Assembly: GCF_035222275.1 (NCBI RefSeq)
Contig: NW_026946359.1
Span: 248,001 to 312,000, forward strand
DNA length: 64,000 nucleotides
Direction of reading: 5' to 3'
Source of the DNA: Podospora bellae-mahoneyi
Lineage: Eukaryota > Ascomycota > Sordariomycetes > Sordariales > Podosporaceae
The notes beneath the pieces are model-generated. The model made no database searches. It was not told the DNA's origin and saw only the letters and a program-made list of their open reading frames with translations. A program made the position numbers and the translations under genes. Below are positions 11,621 through 22,158 of the stretch, piece by piece (within the stretch, counting starts at the first letter, position 1; every line of letters starts with the position of its first letter).

Positions 11621-12231
11621 ACCCACTGAGACGGTTGCTTTTTATCTGGACACAATCAAGATATAGAGACTATGTCATTTTTCTCTGCTCATTTGTCTAG
11701 GAAGAAAGGCGACGCGTGAAACCGATAGCTGAGGCATTTCACATACCTGCTTAAGGTGGGTATGTTGTCCGAAGGCTCTCAGGATAGCTAGGTAGTTTAG
11801 TCTGAAAACCCTCATGGCTTTCCGCAAAAGGAGATCGGGGTCCGGCGAAGCACTCTTTGTATATTGCCATTAAGTTGAATATCAGCATCAAGTACTCCTT
11901 CGAGGATGGTCGCCAATGCCCTGATGGCATCTGGCCTTGAAGGAAATTTAGGGGAACTGTGTTCAGAGTCCCAAAGTTTATACGGGGAGACAAACTTATA
12001 TTAACAGCGCCAAGGAGATCTAAAAGTTGCTCTGAGTGGTTTTAGCAGCAACGGCATAGATAGTCAGCGATGTAGCTAGGCTATAGGTATATGAACAGTG
12101 GGAAAGTCTGCTTCATTATGTGAGTTCTGCTCAATTTGCGGGATCTCCAATGGAATTCCAAGATACGATGATTGCCATTGTTCATTGTGCACAATATGGA
12201 TAGGGGGGCAGGCCGCAAAGACGTCATTGGA
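11621..12231. other. Intergenic, no gene seen
   Basis: Between decayed copy B and the tRNA gene. No supported gene; one minus-strand open frame at 11751-11993 has no recognisable content. Confidence 0.45.
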
Positions 12232-12329
12232 GCAGACATGGCCGAGTGGTCTAAGGCGATGGTTTTAAGTTACATCTAACTTTATCACCATTATCGAGAG
12301 ATGCGTGGGTTCGAACCCCACTGTCTGCA
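12232..12329 (+). tRNA. tRNA-Leu (anticodon UAA), with intron
   Basis: The acceptor arms GCAGACA and TGTCTGC pair fully, with A as discriminator. The D arm reads GGCCGAGTGGTCTAAGGC, as in leucine tRNAs. The anticodon stem ATGGT/ACCAT surrounds TT-TAA-G, so the anticodon is UAA at 12266-12268, with a 16-nt intron at 12270-12285 directly after position 37. A long variable arm (class II) and a T arm (GTGGG TTCGAAC CCCAC) follow. Every part of the cloverleaf is present, so it is probably functional. Confidence 0.93.
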
Positions 12330-12690
12330 AATGTTTTCAATGATTTTTGGCTCTGAAAACAATGTTTTTGACAATGATGTGTGTTTCTTTTTGATTGAGT
12401 TCACGACGGCATTATGCAAGTCTTATGAGGGGTTTGAATATACTGGGCTTTTTGCGTAGAACGCAGAAGGAATGCAGTAACAGAAAACTCATGGGTTTGC
12501 TCCGAACCATTCAGAATAGAAGAAGCCTTCTACTACTCATAGCAACTCATCCGAGCATTCATATTTTGGCGCGTTACCAAGCGGTTGAGCAACTATCTAG
12601 TCTCCTCAACCAAGCCGGATAACGAGTGCAGTAAACAACCAACAATAAAAGAGGCGATACGGTGTTTAAGGATCATCGCCTGAAGCCTAA
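12330..12690. other. Short intergenic stretch
   Basis: Between the tRNA and the copy C fragment. Possibly remains of copy C's coiled-coil part, but I could not recognise any. Confidence 0.4.
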
Positions 12691-12882
12691 GCCTTACCCG
12701 AAGCCCAACGCAACGGCAACCAACAACTTCTCAACAACCGGCACAAGTTACATAAGTACTTGACGGGCACCAAGTGTTATATTTGTGGCCATGCCCCTAA
12801 AGAGGCCACAAATATCGAGCTCGTGATCTTCGTACTGGAAAATGCCTTTCGCAGTAGAGGAGACAGAATAGGTCGCTTCTAA
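12691..12882 (+). pseudogene. Coiled-coil/Cys-rich family, copy C (C-terminal fragment)
   Basis: The frame LPEAQRNGNQQLLNNRHKLH followed by KYLTGTKCYICGHAPKEAT and NIELVIFVLENAFRSRGDR aligns almost residue for residue with the second exon of intact copy D (EHLTGAKCYVCGQAPDEAMN...). It ends at a stop (12880-12882) where copy D continues for another ~80 residues. No coiled-coil exon or splice site is recognisable upstream. It is a truncated relic, but the conserved Cys-x-x-Cys-Gly and helix-like segment show which part of the protein resists change longest. Confidence 0.75.
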
Positions 12883-13865
12883 CCCAGTTGTAGGCATGAG
12901 TCCTCTATACTCCGCCGTGCTTGAGAACGGCTACTTGTGCCTGAGAGTGAGACTTTGAGTTTAGATAACTCGTCCCAGCAATTCTTTGAAATATAATATG
13001 GTTCCATTAGCTCCGCTCGAGAAGAATCAGCTGTTGCTTTTCTTTTTATTCAATCACCGAGCTAAATCACCACAGGTAGAAAGTGCAAGTTATATTATTT
13101 GCATATCTCAAGATTGATGACTGAGAACGCTGAACCGGGAATTTGGTGTGAGTGGGTGCCTATTTAATGACGACGCAGTAAGCTGGTTTGATTCTCCATT
13201 TGGTCAGGGGTAAAGGGGTTTGTTTACTATAGACAAACCATTGACTTTGATGTGTTTGGCTTTTAGTACCTTTGCATGCAGCTAGCTTTTAGTCTTTCCA
13301 TTAAGCAAAGACCGTGTTGAATGTGTGATTTGTGAGATTATATGGCTTAACCCCTTACTATTCTGCTTCGTGAACCTTGAAGTGCGGTCACGGACAACAT
13401 GCTGTGATAGAAGTGATTTTACAGCCCAGGTATTGGCACCAGTTGTAGTGTTTCTGGCTGCTCATGTGTGTGTCTTCACTTGTAAGATGCATCATATATG
13501 TAGCCTACGAATTGGATGGTCCAGGACTTTCTTTGGACAGTTCAACATGTCTGACATTTCCTTGTCCCGAGCTGTTCGGCGAGCATTGCTCGCCGAACAA
13601 CCGAACAAACCCTTGCCCTATGTTTCCCGGTACACCACGGAACATCCCGCGGTTTGCTCACAGCAAGCTATACGCTGGGTGATGTCGTCCTGCGCCCATA
13701 GCTCCATAATGGTCCAAGCAGCTTCCATTGTTTTCAAATTTTCTTTATGCAATTCAACAGTGATTTGTTATGCCCACGCTTCAAAATAAGTTTTCAGTAA
13801 ATTCTCAAATGCTTCCCCTCTCTCAACAGCCAACAACAGCCCCAAGTCATCTTTCGATAGCAACA
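12883..13865. other. Intergenic upstream of copy D
   Basis: About 1 kb with no supported gene. It contains a near-perfect 25-nt palindrome at 13574-13598, annotated separately. A 154-codon open frame at 13325-13789 has no recognisable content and spans the palindrome. Confidence 0.45.
13574..13598. repeat. 25-nt palindrome (12-bp arms, 1-nt centre)
   Basis: GTTCGGCGAGCA, one T, then TGCTCGCCGAAC: the arms are perfect reverse complements. It lies about 270 nt before the start of copy D and could form a hairpin or be a dyad binding site. I recognise no element that owns it. Confidence 0.85.
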
Positions 13866-14581
13866 ATGTCTGACACTGAAATCTCCGACACTAATATGTC
13901 CGACTCTGGCAGCGACAACCTTGAGAGTCTCCTGAGAGACATCCGAGAAGAGGATGCAGTGTTAAACGAGAACAGAGTCCTGTTCAAAAAGGACAAAGCC
14001 GAGTTTGAGAACGAGAAGGCTAAATTCGAACAGGAGAAGGCCAAATTGGCGGAGGAGAAGGCCAAGTTGGAGGAGGAGAAGGCCAAGTTGGAGCAGGATA
14101 AGGCTGGTATGTAAATTGACGAATTATATGACCAGATGATCACGTAACTGACTTTGAGACAGGATCCTCGTCTGAGGCCCAACGCGACAATACCCGTCTC
14201 GAGGTGCTTGAACACTTGACGGGTGCCAAGTGCTATGTATGTGGCCAAGCCCCTGACGAAGCGATGAACATCGAACTCGCGATCTTCGTGCTAGAAAACG
14301 CCCTTCGTAGTGGAGGCGACAGGATGGGCCGCTTTCATCATTTTAGACTCAATGCCGAAGAGGATGAGCCGTTATGCTTGTATGGGGTTATGGAGCTTGG
14401 GCACGAACACCCGCAAGTCGCCCGCCAACTTTGCTGTTGTCCACAGGATATATACCCATACAGCCTCAAGCGTACTGTTTGCGGTTTGCAAGTCACGCCG
14501 TTGACACATGGAGAGTTTGCATTTATTTTCGACGCGGCAGTTTATCCTGGCATTGGAGTCTATCGGAGGAATTGCTACTGA
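13866..14581 (+). CDS. Coiled-coil plus Cys-rich protein, copy D (intact)
   Basis: Exons 13866-14106 and 14163-14581 (56-nt intron GTATGT...TAACTGAC...GACAG) give 219 residues. The N-terminus is acidic (MSDTEISDTNMSDSGSDN). Residues ~30-80 form a coiled coil ending in four exact heptads of EKAKxxx type. The second exon starts GSSSEAQRDN and carries a compact domain with KCYVCG, a helix-like stretch (NIELAIFVLENAL), CLYGVMELG, QLCCCPQDIYP and a final Cys. Several Cys are spaced as they might be in a metal site, but this is inference. It is the only undamaged member of a four-copy cluster at 8.8-14.6 kb. I do not recognise the family. No signal peptide or membrane segment. Confidence 0.75.
14013..14096 (+). 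repeat. Coding 21-bp tandem repeat in copy D
   Basis: Four units of 21 bp encode EKAKFEQ, EKAKLAE, EKAKLEE, EKAKLEQ, with core GAGAAGGCCAA. One unit equals one coiled-coil heptad, so unit gain or loss would lengthen or shorten the coil without breaking the frame. Confidence 0.9.
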
Positions 14582-15372
14582 GAACTTGGCACATGGGAAG
14601 GGGGTTAGAATACTTGGCTTGAGAGTCCGCGACAATACTTCGATTGGATCCATTGGGGGGTAGCAGGTTTCTATAGTTCCAAGTTCCAAAGGAAAACAAG
14701 GGTCTAGCAGCTTAGGTAGCTGTAGCAGCTGATGCCAAACACCTTTATCAAGTCAAAATCATATGCGAAGAAAGTCAGGTCACCTCCAGTCTTTGCTACC
14801 TGCCTCAAACTCGGGCCACTATGGAGGGATGGAGACTGTGGTTCAAAGTACATGCTTGAAAAGACGTGGAATACAAGGTAATAAAGGATCTGTACTTATG
14901 TTGAATTCAAGATGTAAGATACACATGCTGCTAATAATCCTGGAAATTGTCTCAGATATTTCCCAAAACTGCCCGCCATGCTCTGTACACGACCTGGTAC
15001 CTTCACCTCCCCTCTTCCAGAATTCAAGATCTCGTTTTACGCACCTTGACGGAGTTCTTCTCTTGGCAACTTTATACAACTCTGCCAGAGTTCCAACCGT
15101 GCCAAGTGTCAGCTGACGGTGGCGCAAGTTAGAAAATAGACGTGAATATCGGAAAGAAAATATATGTATTTCCGAATCTGTGGCCGATGATCTCAGTCGA
15201 TTGGCGACAATGTGATGTCGGATTTAGAGGACCCTACTGGCCCCGACCACGGAGTGATGTGAGATCTCAAATCCCGTTGCTTACCGATCTAAGGCCGCCA
15301 TGTGACAACAATACGCCCTAAGCTTTTAGTTGAAAGAAGATTTCTTTGGGCACCTGTTGAAGCATACCCAAG
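14582..15372. other. Intergenic, no gene seen
   Basis: 3' flank of copy D and 5' flank of the small secreted gene. Short open frames on both strands have no supporting features. Confidence 0.45.
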
Positions 15373-15380
15373 TATAAAAG
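15373..15380 (+). promoter_or_regulatory. TATA box upstream of secreted-protein gene
   Basis: TATAAAAG lies 109 nt before the ATG at 15489, a fitting position for a fungal TATA box and typical of strongly regulated small secreted-protein genes. Confidence 0.55.
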
Positions 15381-15488
15381 AAGCGACCCTCCTGGAGAGA
15401 GAACTTAACACAGCCAAGCACCTTCAGCTTCTTCGCTAAAATACAACTTCCGTCAACTCGCACCAAAGTCTTTGTTCATCTAGTCAGC

Positions 15489-16029
15489 ATGGCTCACTTC
15501 AAGACACTTCTCACCTTGCCTGCATTTGGAGGCTTCTCATCCGATGCTGCCCCTGCAACTGACATCTCCATCTCTGGGTTGGGCGATATTGGCACACATC
15601 AAGAACAGTCGACCGATATTTATGCCTGTGAACACAGCAGGTGGCTAGGTCATTGCCAGAACTTCAGGTCTGTTTCTGGGGTTTGCTATGAGTAATAACA
15701 ATATCACAGGCCATAGCTTGACCTCACTGATGCATGAAACGCAGTGAACGTCCCCAACAACATAAACGGCCGAATCAGTTCTATTCGGAACAACGATTCC
15801 GGACTCTTTCGCTGCGTGTGGTACCAGTATGAAACATTTTGTTACCCGATTCGAGTTATAGTTTTAATTCTAATGGTGTAAAATTGGGCATTCTAACTGC
15901 GAGGGCGTATGCTATACTAATTTGTATAATGCCAACCTTGCTGATGGCAACGGCTTCTTCAACGACCGCATCAGCTCTTGGCGCTGCACCTTTGGCTTCT
16001 ATTACGTCCCTTTGGCCATCGAGAAATAG
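15489..16029 (+). pseudogene. Small secreted crystallin-like protein, probably damaged
   Basis: From ATG 15489: a hydrophobic start (MAHFKTLLTLPAFGG), then DIYACEHSRWLGHCQNFRSV. Further conserved pieces are NVPNNINGRISSIRNNDSGL, FRCVWYQYETF, and NANLADGNGFFNDRISSWRC ending at a stop at 16029. This order of short Cys/Gly/Asn motifs fits small fungal secreted proteins with a beta/gamma-crystallin-like fold. An intron-like segment with donor GTAATA and acceptor CGCAG separates pieces one and two, but the phases do not match (one base off). A second intron of about 49 nt (GTTATA...CTAACTGCGAG) would join pieces two and three in frame. One indel, or an unseen splice form, is implied. Confidence 0.5.
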
Positions 16030-17498
16030 ACTAGCAGGGTGCAAATGCCATCCAACAAGGAATCCTGGGGAATTGACTTTCTTAGTTCCACTCATTTTGT
16101 GTCTGTTTCAAGAAAGTCTCTTTGCCCTGGTAGGCCGGAAAACCTAGCATGCTTCCAAGAACTCTTTGCTTCGAAAAATGATTTAAAAAGTCACAGATAT
16201 ATCGCCCGGAAGTCTTCTCAATTTCCAAGAAACGTGTGATGGACTCCCAGCCTCCTTCAAGATACGTAGTCCACGCTGCATTCAACCAAATCTGCTCATG
16301 ATAGCTCCGCGCGATTCCTATCTTGTCTTCCGTTCCCGCTTTTACTTCCGTATCAAGGCCCAACCTTCATGATTACGCACACGTGAGCTCTTTGCAGGCC
16401 AGGTACCAACTAAGCTTAACCAAACTGTATCTTGAACCCCTGTTTCGAACTCCTATTGGTCTGTCTGTAGTGGGAAACATGTAAGTGCCAGAGGATGGTC
16501 ACCAACCACATAAATATTGGCACCATCGTCTCTCAACAGAGGCCTGCGTAGAGTGACCTTGTTCCCGAAAGAATTCGGGATGCAACCCATGCGATCCCAA
16601 GCTGCAAGCGTTGGTACCGTGTTTTTGCCGCTCAGCTACTGAACGTCCAACAAATGAGAGTACCAAGATGGCTAGGTGATATGTTATCCTAGCCAAAGAG
16701 TTAGATCCTGATTTCCAATACCAGAGCCAACACTCTAAACCAGATAGAATTGACTATAACATGCGAATCATGTAGTATCGAAAGAACGGTCAAAAAAATC
16801 GCATGACCAAGACTGTTGGCCTACCTGAACCAACGTCTAGTCTAACGAGACATTGTTTCCGTGTTTCGGGTGTTTCGATTCTGAGATAACCAACAGATAT
16901 TAGATGGGTTGTGCGCAGGCTTGTCTGATGATCTGCTGTCCCACACTCTCTAATAAGTTCTCAGACTGAATATGCCTGAGTTAGGAGTGCTCTCCTACAC
17001 ACTGGGCACGCTGTTACCGTCGAACCGGCAGCTGGGAGCCCATGACGCTTACCCCCCTCGATGATTGCTGTCATGCACATGCTAAACGTCGACAAGTTGA
17101 GATCATCACCGACCTTGTCAGACTGGCGTATAGCTCGGTGAAGCTTCAGACAGAAGCAGTCATATGGTAGGTAAACAGTCCCAAGTCTTCAGCCCCTATC
17201 CTTGTCACCCTACTTAGAAGCTCCACTGGTCGGTGGGTAGCGTCCCGATCCGCCTCCAGGTACCGGCAGGTTGGGACGCTGCGGGGTAATTAGCGGCATC
17301 AGCGGGGCCGGGAATGACGGCATCATCCACGGTCCGGCCATCGGAGCTTCGTTTGTTTTTGAGATACAAGTGGATTGGTAATCCGGGAAACGGAATCCTG
17401 GATAATCCTTGATCGTGCTGAATGATAAAAACAATTTCGCAGCTTTTGTGTAGGCTTTGTACTTGTTCGCCAACATCAGTCCAATACCAAGCCTCACC
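16030..17498. other. Intergenic, one weak open frame
   Basis: Nearly 1.5 kb without a firm gene. On the minus strand, 16082-16363 is open for 93 codons with protein-like composition (ARSYHEQIWLNAAWTTYLEGG) but has no ATG start, is preceded by a stop, and matches nothing I know. It may be an old exon. The right end is the 5' flank of the dehydrogenase gene. Confidence 0.4.
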
Positions 17499-18637
17499 AT
17501 GGCATCAGGTCCTATCAAGATCGCAGTCCTCGACGACTACCAGGGTATCTCTGAACCCAAGTACCGGAGACTTGACCCCTCAAAGTATGAGGTGTCTTTC
17601 TTCAAAGACACTCTGCCCCCGTTCAATCATTCCGATACCACCCAAGATGTCAAGGACAAACTTGTCGCCAGGCTCGAGCCTTTCACGGTGATATGTATGG
17701 AAGACGATGCTTTCATGTGTTGAGATAATCAGATGGCTAACAATTGCTAGCTACGATGAGGGAGCGTACTCCTTTTCCAAAGGATTTGATAGCCCGCCTC
17801 CCCAACCTGAAGCTCCTCTTGACTACCGGAAACCGCAACTTGGGGCTGGACCTGGAAGCCTTCAAAGAGCGGGGCATCCCTGTTGCTGGTGCTGTCGACA
17901 GAGCTCATGCAGGGTCGGTAGGTTCTATCAGCACAACGGAGCACTGTGTCGCCATGATCCTTGCTGCGGCTCGCAACATTGCGCAAGACGATTTCTCGGT
18001 CAAAGCTGGTGGCTGGCAAACAGTTCCTGCCGTCTGTCTTCGCGGCAAGATCTTTGGCACCGTCGGTCTCGGGCGGTTGGGCATTGCCGTTGCAAAGATC
18101 ATGTACCTGGCCTTCGGGATGCGCATCATCGCCTGGAGCTCCAACCTGACACAAGATGCTGCCGATGAGAAGGCTCGGGCTGCCGGATTTCCTGTCGAAA
18201 ATGAACACGGAGAGAAGACCTTCAAAGTTGTCAGCAAGGAAGAGCTTTTCAAGACGGCAGATGTGGTCAGCATTCACCTTGTTCTCTCGGATCGGTCCAG
18301 GGGTAGCATCGCTGCTGCTGACCTCGCTCTGATGAAGCCCTCTGCCATCTTTGTGAACACGTCTCGGGGACCTCTTGTTGTGGAGAAGGATCTTCAGGAT
18401 GCGCTAGAGCAAGGCAAGATCCGCGCAGCAGCTCTCGATGTATTTGAAAGAGAGCCTCTGCCGCTGGACAGCAGGTGGAGGACAACAAAGTGGGGACAGG
18501 ATGGAAGGAGTCGCGTGTTGCTCACGCCTCATATGGGCTATGTGGAAGAAGCGACACTCAATGCCTGGTATGAGGAGCAGGTAGCAAATCTGCTGAGGTG
18601 GGAGAAGAATGAAGGTCTTACAACCCCATTGTATTAG
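17499..18637 (+). CDS. D-isomer-specific 2-hydroxyacid dehydrogenase
   Basis: Exons 17499-17694 and 17751-18637 (56-nt intron GTATGG...GGCTAACAA...GCTAG) give 360 residues, the normal length for the family. The start lies in CACCATGG. The first ~110 residues form the catalytic half (KIAVLDDYQG...). The NAD(P)-binding Rossmann half has GTVGLGRLGIAVAK. Catalytic residues are visible: Arg in VNTSRGPLV, Glu in ALDVFEREPL, and His in LLTPHMGYVEEAT. It reduces a 2-oxo acid or oxidises a D-2-hydroxy acid; the exact substrate cannot be told, although the insert-rich form is common in fungi. Cytosolic by lack of a targeting sequence. Confidence 0.92.
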
Positions 18638-19424
18638 CTGCCATGCATTGCTTCTTGATCAATGATAATAAGCTATGCGCTTTGTTCAGCCGTCTTTGGT
18701 CACATCATAAGTGTTTTACACATGGTGAATCATGGCCATTGAAGCAATAACGGTCACCTCTCTCGCGGCGTTCTTTCTCTCGGTGCCTGGCACTCCTGCC
18801 GTCTTTTACCTATGTTCAGGTTTCCGCCCATTTCACTTAGGCTGCCTTTGCGTCATCTCATTCGTGCCTTCCCTTTTCTTCAGCACTTGCTGATTCCTGA
18901 AAGGCCCGTGCTATCGGCGGTCGTCTGTTTACTTACCTCCTACTGCAAAGCTTCCAGGTTTCTGCTGGCTCATCCTCTCTTCTCTTGGATCCAAAAACCA
19001 CAGCTTCGGGAAGTTTCTCTGCCAGCAACAAACACGAACTTGGACAACCGCTCCGAAGAGGAAACCCACATGCCTATCCAATCGTCATCTAAACCCGCTT
19101 CTGTGTTCTCGAGCAACCTGTCCGACGTCACCCTTTTCTACAAACATCCTCGACATCTTTGCGACGGTCCTCTCATCAAAGCTGTCAAGTAGGACGAACC
19201 ATGACATCGCAGCGGGAGCCCCACAACAGTACGGAAGCACAAATTTCCATCATCAGCAGTGACATCAAGCTAAGGTTTATGTGCAGGCATCACGCTACCA
19301 CTTCGCACCCGTGAGGCTCCCCAAGGTCCCCGAAAGCAGGTCCAGCTCCAACGGGCCACAGCTAGTGGTATGTTGAATGGCAGAATTTGAAAAGCGATTG
19401 ATCTAATTATTTGACATAGATATA
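18638..19424. other. Intergenic, probable 5' UTR with introns
   Basis: No coding gene is supported. Two intron-like segments precede the next start: about 19191-19285 (GTAGGA...GTGCAG) and about 19369-19419 (GTATGT...ATCTAATT...ACATAG). Frames joining these exons contain no upstream ATG, so they are more likely introns of a 5' UTR. Confidence 0.45.
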
Positions 19425-20813
19425 ATGCCTCCCCTCGGTCCCTCCCGCCCCGGGTATGGAAGGCCCTCGTTCGGAATCCCTCCGGCCCCGGTCATCGACC
19501 GTCCTCTTCATCTCTGGGGTCAAACAACCCCAGTTCAAGTCCCCCAGGGCCATCCGGGGGCTCATTATGGACCAATCCCTATTCAGGGTACCCCTCAAGA
19601 TCGCTTCAGGCGCGAGGTTCTTGGTCGACGTGGAGAAGCCATGGGTTCGGGGCCTAGGTGGACACCTGCTACTCCCCTTGCCCAACTGTCTTTGAGGAGT
19701 AGCGGTGCCCTTCAGCCTTACACCCCTCGAGCCTCATCGACGCCCCGTCAGACCGCTGAAGCATTGGCGAACGCCCCCCAAAAGCTTTCATTCGCGTGCC
19801 AAAGGCGTCGCTTCAACCCAGTGTTCGAAGCCTTCGAAACCTCCGACGGCAGACACGGGTGCCATGTCAAAATCGACGGCGCACTGTTGAGAAGTGACCG
19901 TCTTTTTGAGACAGCCCGGCAAGCCAAGGAGGATGCAGCCATGAAAGGGTTGGATTACCTTCGGCAGAACAGCCGGGCAAGTCGGTCTACGGTCGCCTCA
20001 GCGAGCTCAGGGGGTGAGCCAAGAACCCAGGTCAGTGGGTCTGCTCAGCGTTTACAGAACAGAGAGGCTGCTACAGTTCGTCACGGTTCTCCTGCTTCTC
20101 GTTCTAACGCACCTAACACTCGTCTCTAGGCACGCCTCCTCCCATCTCAAGCGTCATCTTCCATGCGTTCTGAAGCATCCATCGCTTACCTTGCGACCTC
20201 AGTTGCTCGTCTTGAGGCGACGATCGCTCATCTCCAGGCACCCGCTTCCAGTGCACGGGATAACTTCACCCGAGTGCCTATCAAGCAAGACCAAGATGTC
20301 GAAATGACGGGCGACCCAGCTTCCGGTGGCACTCTGGTGTCTGTCATCAGCGCGGCCCAGCAGGCAGAATTGCTAAACCAAATACAACGAATCACTGGGA
20401 TGGACGTGATAAATCCATCCAGGGAGAGTGCCGAGGTGACTTGTGCCTATCTCGAAGGTTTGGCCGTGGGATCACGGCTGGCCACGGTAGCACGCCGCCG
20501 TTCCCGCTCCCCTACCCGTTCTCCGCAGACTTCCCGAGGGCGTCGGCACCGTGAGCGTTCACCCGCCGACGCCCGGGTTCGGCTGACCCCGCCCCCAGTG
20601 TACCAGCGATGGAGTGGCCGCCCTGCGACAGATCGGTACCGTCCTGGTGAAGACCGGTATTGTCCTGATGAAGTCGGGCGTCTCCGTGACGACACCCGCT
20701 CTCGCAACAGGGGCAGTGGTTCTGTGGAATCTGGGGTGACTTCTGGCCATGGCAGTGGCAGGAGCTCCGAGAATGAGAGTGGAAACACTCATGAGAAGCG
20801 CTCCTCATCTTGA
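19425..20813 (+). CDS. dsRNA-binding-motif protein with RS-rich tail
   Basis: Exons 19425-20030 and 20130-20813, joined by a 99-nt intron (GTCAGT...CCTAACAC...TCTAG, phase 0), give 429 residues. Residues 1-115 are Pro/Gly-rich and probably disordered. Residues ~119-182 resemble a double-stranded-RNA-binding motif of the fungal type: KLSFACQRRRFNPVFEAFE, GRHGCHVKIDG, then ARQAKEDAAMKGLDYLRQN. The second exon has a short coiled segment (SIAYLATSVARLEATIAHLQ) and an Arg/Ser-rich tail (ARRRSRSPTRSP...RERSP). The layout suggests an RNA-binding protein of the nucleus; this is inference. No catalytic domain is seen. Confidence 0.75.
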
Positions 20814-21306
20814 TCTTGACGACGGCGTCTTCTGATACTGGGGCACATTACCGGCTCACAGGAGCTGAGCCGGTGTTGTTTGTCAATGGGGGTCGTGTCC
20901 CGTCCCGATCGGCGTTTTCGTGTTTTATGTGGAGTTTTGCGTTTTGATATTGGTCTTGTCTTTCATTGCTTTTTCGGGATTGCTGTCTGCCGTTTTCTCA
21001 TTCTTATTTAACATTGAAGTTTGGCAGAATTGGGGAAATGTGATATTCGGTCATCCTTTGCAGGACTTGCCGTGCCCTTTTGCATGTTTCATTGGGCTAT
21101 CCCTTGCTGAACAATCTGGGACCTGGCGGGAAATGGGCCGAAGAATTCAGGAGGTTCATACAAAGTACTGACACTGATTGCTTACACGGCTGTCACGGTT
21201 GATGTGGGGAGCTGGCATGTGGAGTAAAAGGCCGCCGAGATGTATAGTAGTTTCTGTAACCACGAATGTAACAATTGTAACACAGGGAAATATGAGAAGC
21301 TGCTTC
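20814..21306. other. Intergenic between convergent genes
   Basis: 3' flanks of the dsRBM gene and the SDR gene. No other feature seen. Confidence 0.5.
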
Positions 21307-22158
21307 TTACAGCTTACTTGGCATGCGGGTTGCGCCATCCAACCGGATAACAACTCCATTCAGCATGACGTTCTCGATTGTTTGCTTCACCAAGGAGGCG
21401 AACTCCTCTGGCTGACCCGCCCTCGCCGGGAATTCCATGGCCTTTTGAAGGCCCTCTCTCACCTTGTCCGACATCATGGCCGTCATGGCCGAGTCGAACA
21501 TGCTAGGCGCAATGGTCACAACTCTAATGCCAAATCTTGCGAGATCCCGAGCCATGGGCAGAGTCATGGAGGCAACAGCGCCTTTGCTCGCCGCGTAGGC
21601 CACCTGGCCCATCTGTCCCTCAAAGGCGGCGGAGCTGGCCACCATAACAACCACACCCCTTTCCTTGTCCGGGCCATAGGGCTCAGATTTGGCCAGGAGA
21701 GGCAGAAACTGGCGAGTAACATCAAGAGTACCCCGGAGGTTAATGTTGAGGACAAAGTCGATGCTATCCAGGGAGACGGGGTTGAGGCGCTTGTCGAGGA
21801 TCAGACCTGGGGCGCCGACACCAGCCGCTGGAATGATACCCGCGAGGGGCTTGCCAATTTCCTTGATCCATGAGGTCACGGCGGAGACGGCAGAGGAGAC
21901 TGAGTCGGTGGAAGAGACATCGCAGGGGAAGAATTTGGCTGCTGGGGCGCCGCCGAGGGAGGTTACGGCTTTGGCGCCGGTTTCTTCGTTGAGATCCAGG
22001 ATGGCAACGGAGGCGCCGGAGGAAATGAGGGTGCGGGCTGTGGCGAGGCCTAGGCCGGAGGCGCTGGGAGAGATGGTCAGTATGGTGATAAGAAGCTGAG
22101 GTGAAGCCGGGTCAGCTTACCCGCCTGAGATGACAAAGCTGCGGCCGTCGATTTTCAT
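21307..22158 (-). CDS. Short-chain dehydrogenase, HSD17B10-like
   Basis: Minus-strand exons 22158-22121 and 22063-21307 (57-nt intron GTAAGC...CTGACC...CCCAG) give 264 residues. The splice rebuilds the cofactor motif GGASGLG at residues 12-18. Other SDR marks are CDVSS (about 63), NINLRGT, a VASSA catalytic Ser region, and YAASKGAVASM with the catalytic Tyr/Lys. The end LDGATRMPSKL is typical of 3-hydroxyacyl-CoA dehydrogenase type-2 relatives. These NAD-dependent enzymes act in short-chain or branched-chain acyl-CoA oxidation, often in mitochondria; no clear presequence is present here, so location and substrate stay open. Confidence 0.92.

Noticed and set aside
16082-16363. A 93-codon minus-strand frame with protein-like composition
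   Set aside because: No ATG, immediate upstream stop, no recognisable motif and no clear partner exon; noted only in the intergenic entry.
18812-19192. A 126-codon plus-strand frame before the dsRBM gene
   Set aside because: Joining it to the next exons by the visible splice sites gives stops or lacks an ATG, so I treat the area as untranslated leader.
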